Below, one piece after another: positions 39,530 through 40,398 of a stretch of DNA of 40,398 nucleotides. The notes under the pieces were generated by a model. It was not told where the DNA came from and made no database searches. It worked only from the letters and a program-made list of their open reading frames with translations. The DNA lies in the NCBI GenBank assembly GCA_035288785.1, contig DATDZF010000039.1, positions 1 to 40,398 on the forward strand. The letters run 5' to 3'. The translations under genes were made by a program, and so were the position numbers. Within the stretch, counting starts at the first letter, position 1; every line of letters starts with the position of its first letter. This stretch comes from JACRGC01 sp035288785. Lineage in GTDB: Archaea > Micrarchaeota > Micrarchaeia > Norongarragalinales > SBBD01.

Positions 39530-40398
39530 TCATTGAATAAAGGTAGAGACCTGCGAAACAATCTGCCCATAGGTCAAGCTGAACGCTTCCCAGATGTTTA
39601 CAACATTAAACAAGCTATTCATGTTCGTCGCCGTCTCATTCCCAGTCAAATAATTGAAACCCCACGTTTGATTCCCTAGCACTGCCACCTTATCAAATTT
39701 ACCTAGTTTTTGCTCCCCATTCGGGTAAACAATGTAAATCTGCTGGTCTGTTGAAATTGTTGAGTTTGGAATGGTGCCATTTATCCCCCCCAAAATCGCC
39801 TGCCTCCCCTCGTTTTCCTCTGTTACATTTGGAGCCGTTTCCTCAAATTTATACACCAGCACAGTTATGTAAGGCGGCTGGTTGGCAACTGTACTAATGG
39901 AAGCATTGAAGGCATGGGAATGGGCGGTTGTTGCATAGCTCATGGAGCCGGTATTCCTGTTCACACCGGAATTTCCTCCAGTTGTCTGCCCTGAAACGTT
40001 TGCATGAGTGTGATTTACCGCTCCCCCTGTTGTTCCATACGAGTCATTCGCCCTCAAATACATATTATTGCAGGTTGTTATCTGGGTCCAGTTTGAATTT
40101 GTTACGGTCATATTGAACAGCCCAATCGTTCCAGCTGGAATTTGAACATCGCTAGTTGCCTGAATCATCACAGCATCAAAAAACAACGGCATATGGCCGT
40201 TTTCGGTGACATTGATAAAAACGTTCGGATGCTTATGGCTATCGGTTGCAACGCTCTATTTGAAGGTTCCTGTTGATACCGTTGCGCCGGTATTCCCTTG
40301 CAGAGTAATGTTCACATTGTAATGAGAATGGGTTGTGCTCCCGCCCTCTGAAGCGATGGAATCCTCCCCCCTTATGAATTTGTCATCGAACTCGGTAA
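39530..40398 (-). pseudogene. Surface or tail-fibre-like repeat protein, interrupted by an in-frame TAG and cut by the window end
   Basis: The open frame from the ATG at 40192 gives 220 residues, but the same frame continues upstream to the window edge except for one TAG (40255-40257). Two repeats are visible: HTHANVSGQTTGG ... ATTAHSHAFNASIS, and upstream THSHYNVNITLQG ... SVATDSHKHPNVF. The His-X-His pairs and Gly/Thr-rich beta strands recall phage tail-fibre or collar-like receptor-binding domains. The TAG falls inside the upstream repeat, so the shorter start is probably not the original. It may be a nonsense mutation or an error. Other genes here use TAG as a normal stop, so recoding is unlikely. 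Confidence 0.6.

Noticed and set aside
40255..40257. TAG recoded as an amino acid (for example pyrrolysine)
   Set aside because: TAG is used as an ordinary stop by several genes here (for example 4552-4554, 5750-5752, 7648-7650), so general recoding is unlikely.

Overview
The window looks like a piece of a DPANN-type archaeal chromosome, most plausibly Micrarchaeota or Diapherotrites. This is inferred from gene content, not from any marker alignment. Archaeal signs seen directly are a Sec61beta gene, an archaellin/pilin-type (class III) signal peptide with a Gln-Thr-Ser-Thr-Glu-Tyr motif, TATA boxes centred about 26-30 nt upstream of many start codons (leaderless transcripts), GGTGA-type ribosome sites inside operons, and a dolichyl-phosphate-mannose-type glycosyltransferase. 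The glycolytic GAPDH is of the bacterial/eukaryal type, which suggests old transfer. By eye base composition is near half G+C, with an A+T-rich patch at 20.6-23.4 kb.

Layout. 0-2.2 kb: surface proteins with LamG-like and fibronectin-like domains. 2.4-5.8 kb: AbrB-like regulator, small Usp-like protein, HD phosphohydrolase, glutamate dehydrogenase. 5.8-6.5 kb (minus): Sec61beta, thioredoxin and a possible 51-aa protein, followed by a hairpin-array element. 6.8-12.4 kb: exported or membrane proteins of unknown role, GAPDH, GNAT acetyltransferase, PLD-type nuclease. 12.5-17.8 kb: two proteins carrying a phosphohistidine swivel (PEP-utiliser) domain without the usual ATP-grasp domain, an M50-like membrane peptidase broken by an apparent frameshift, and small zinc-ribbon and hypothetical proteins. 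18-20.6 kb: FkbM methyltransferase and a cation/proton antiporter fused to a GNAT domain. 20.6-23.4 kb: an accessory island with a nucleotidyltransferase under a double-palindrome operator, a truncated HEPN-like start, an integrase C-terminal remnant, an A+T-rich membrane protein, a structured repeat, and a winged-helix/RelE-like toxin-antitoxin pair. 23.4-27.5 kb: cobalamin adenosyltransferase, two unknown proteins around a large hairpin array, and a GT2 glycosyltransferase. 27.5-32.3 kb: a MacB/LolCDE-like ABC operon (ATPase, CARDB-like exported protein, permease, cytochrome-b5-like lipoprotein) divergent from a membrane-bound winged-helix regulator, with repeated ATTTCA half-sites between them. 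32.4-39.4 kb: lipoprotein, MarC family protein, membrane proteins, the third swivel-domain protein, a 30-aa membrane peptide, a membrane-anchored ArsR-like regulator, another hairpin array and a rhomboid protease. 39.5-40.4 kb: a repeat-containing surface or tail-fibre-like gene interrupted by an in-frame TAG.

The most unusual items are the three orphan phosphohistidine-domain paralogues, the family of structured intergenic hairpin arrays with compensating stem changes, the two elaborate operators, and the antiporter-acetyltransferase fusion. No tRNA, rRNA or CRISPR array was recognised.
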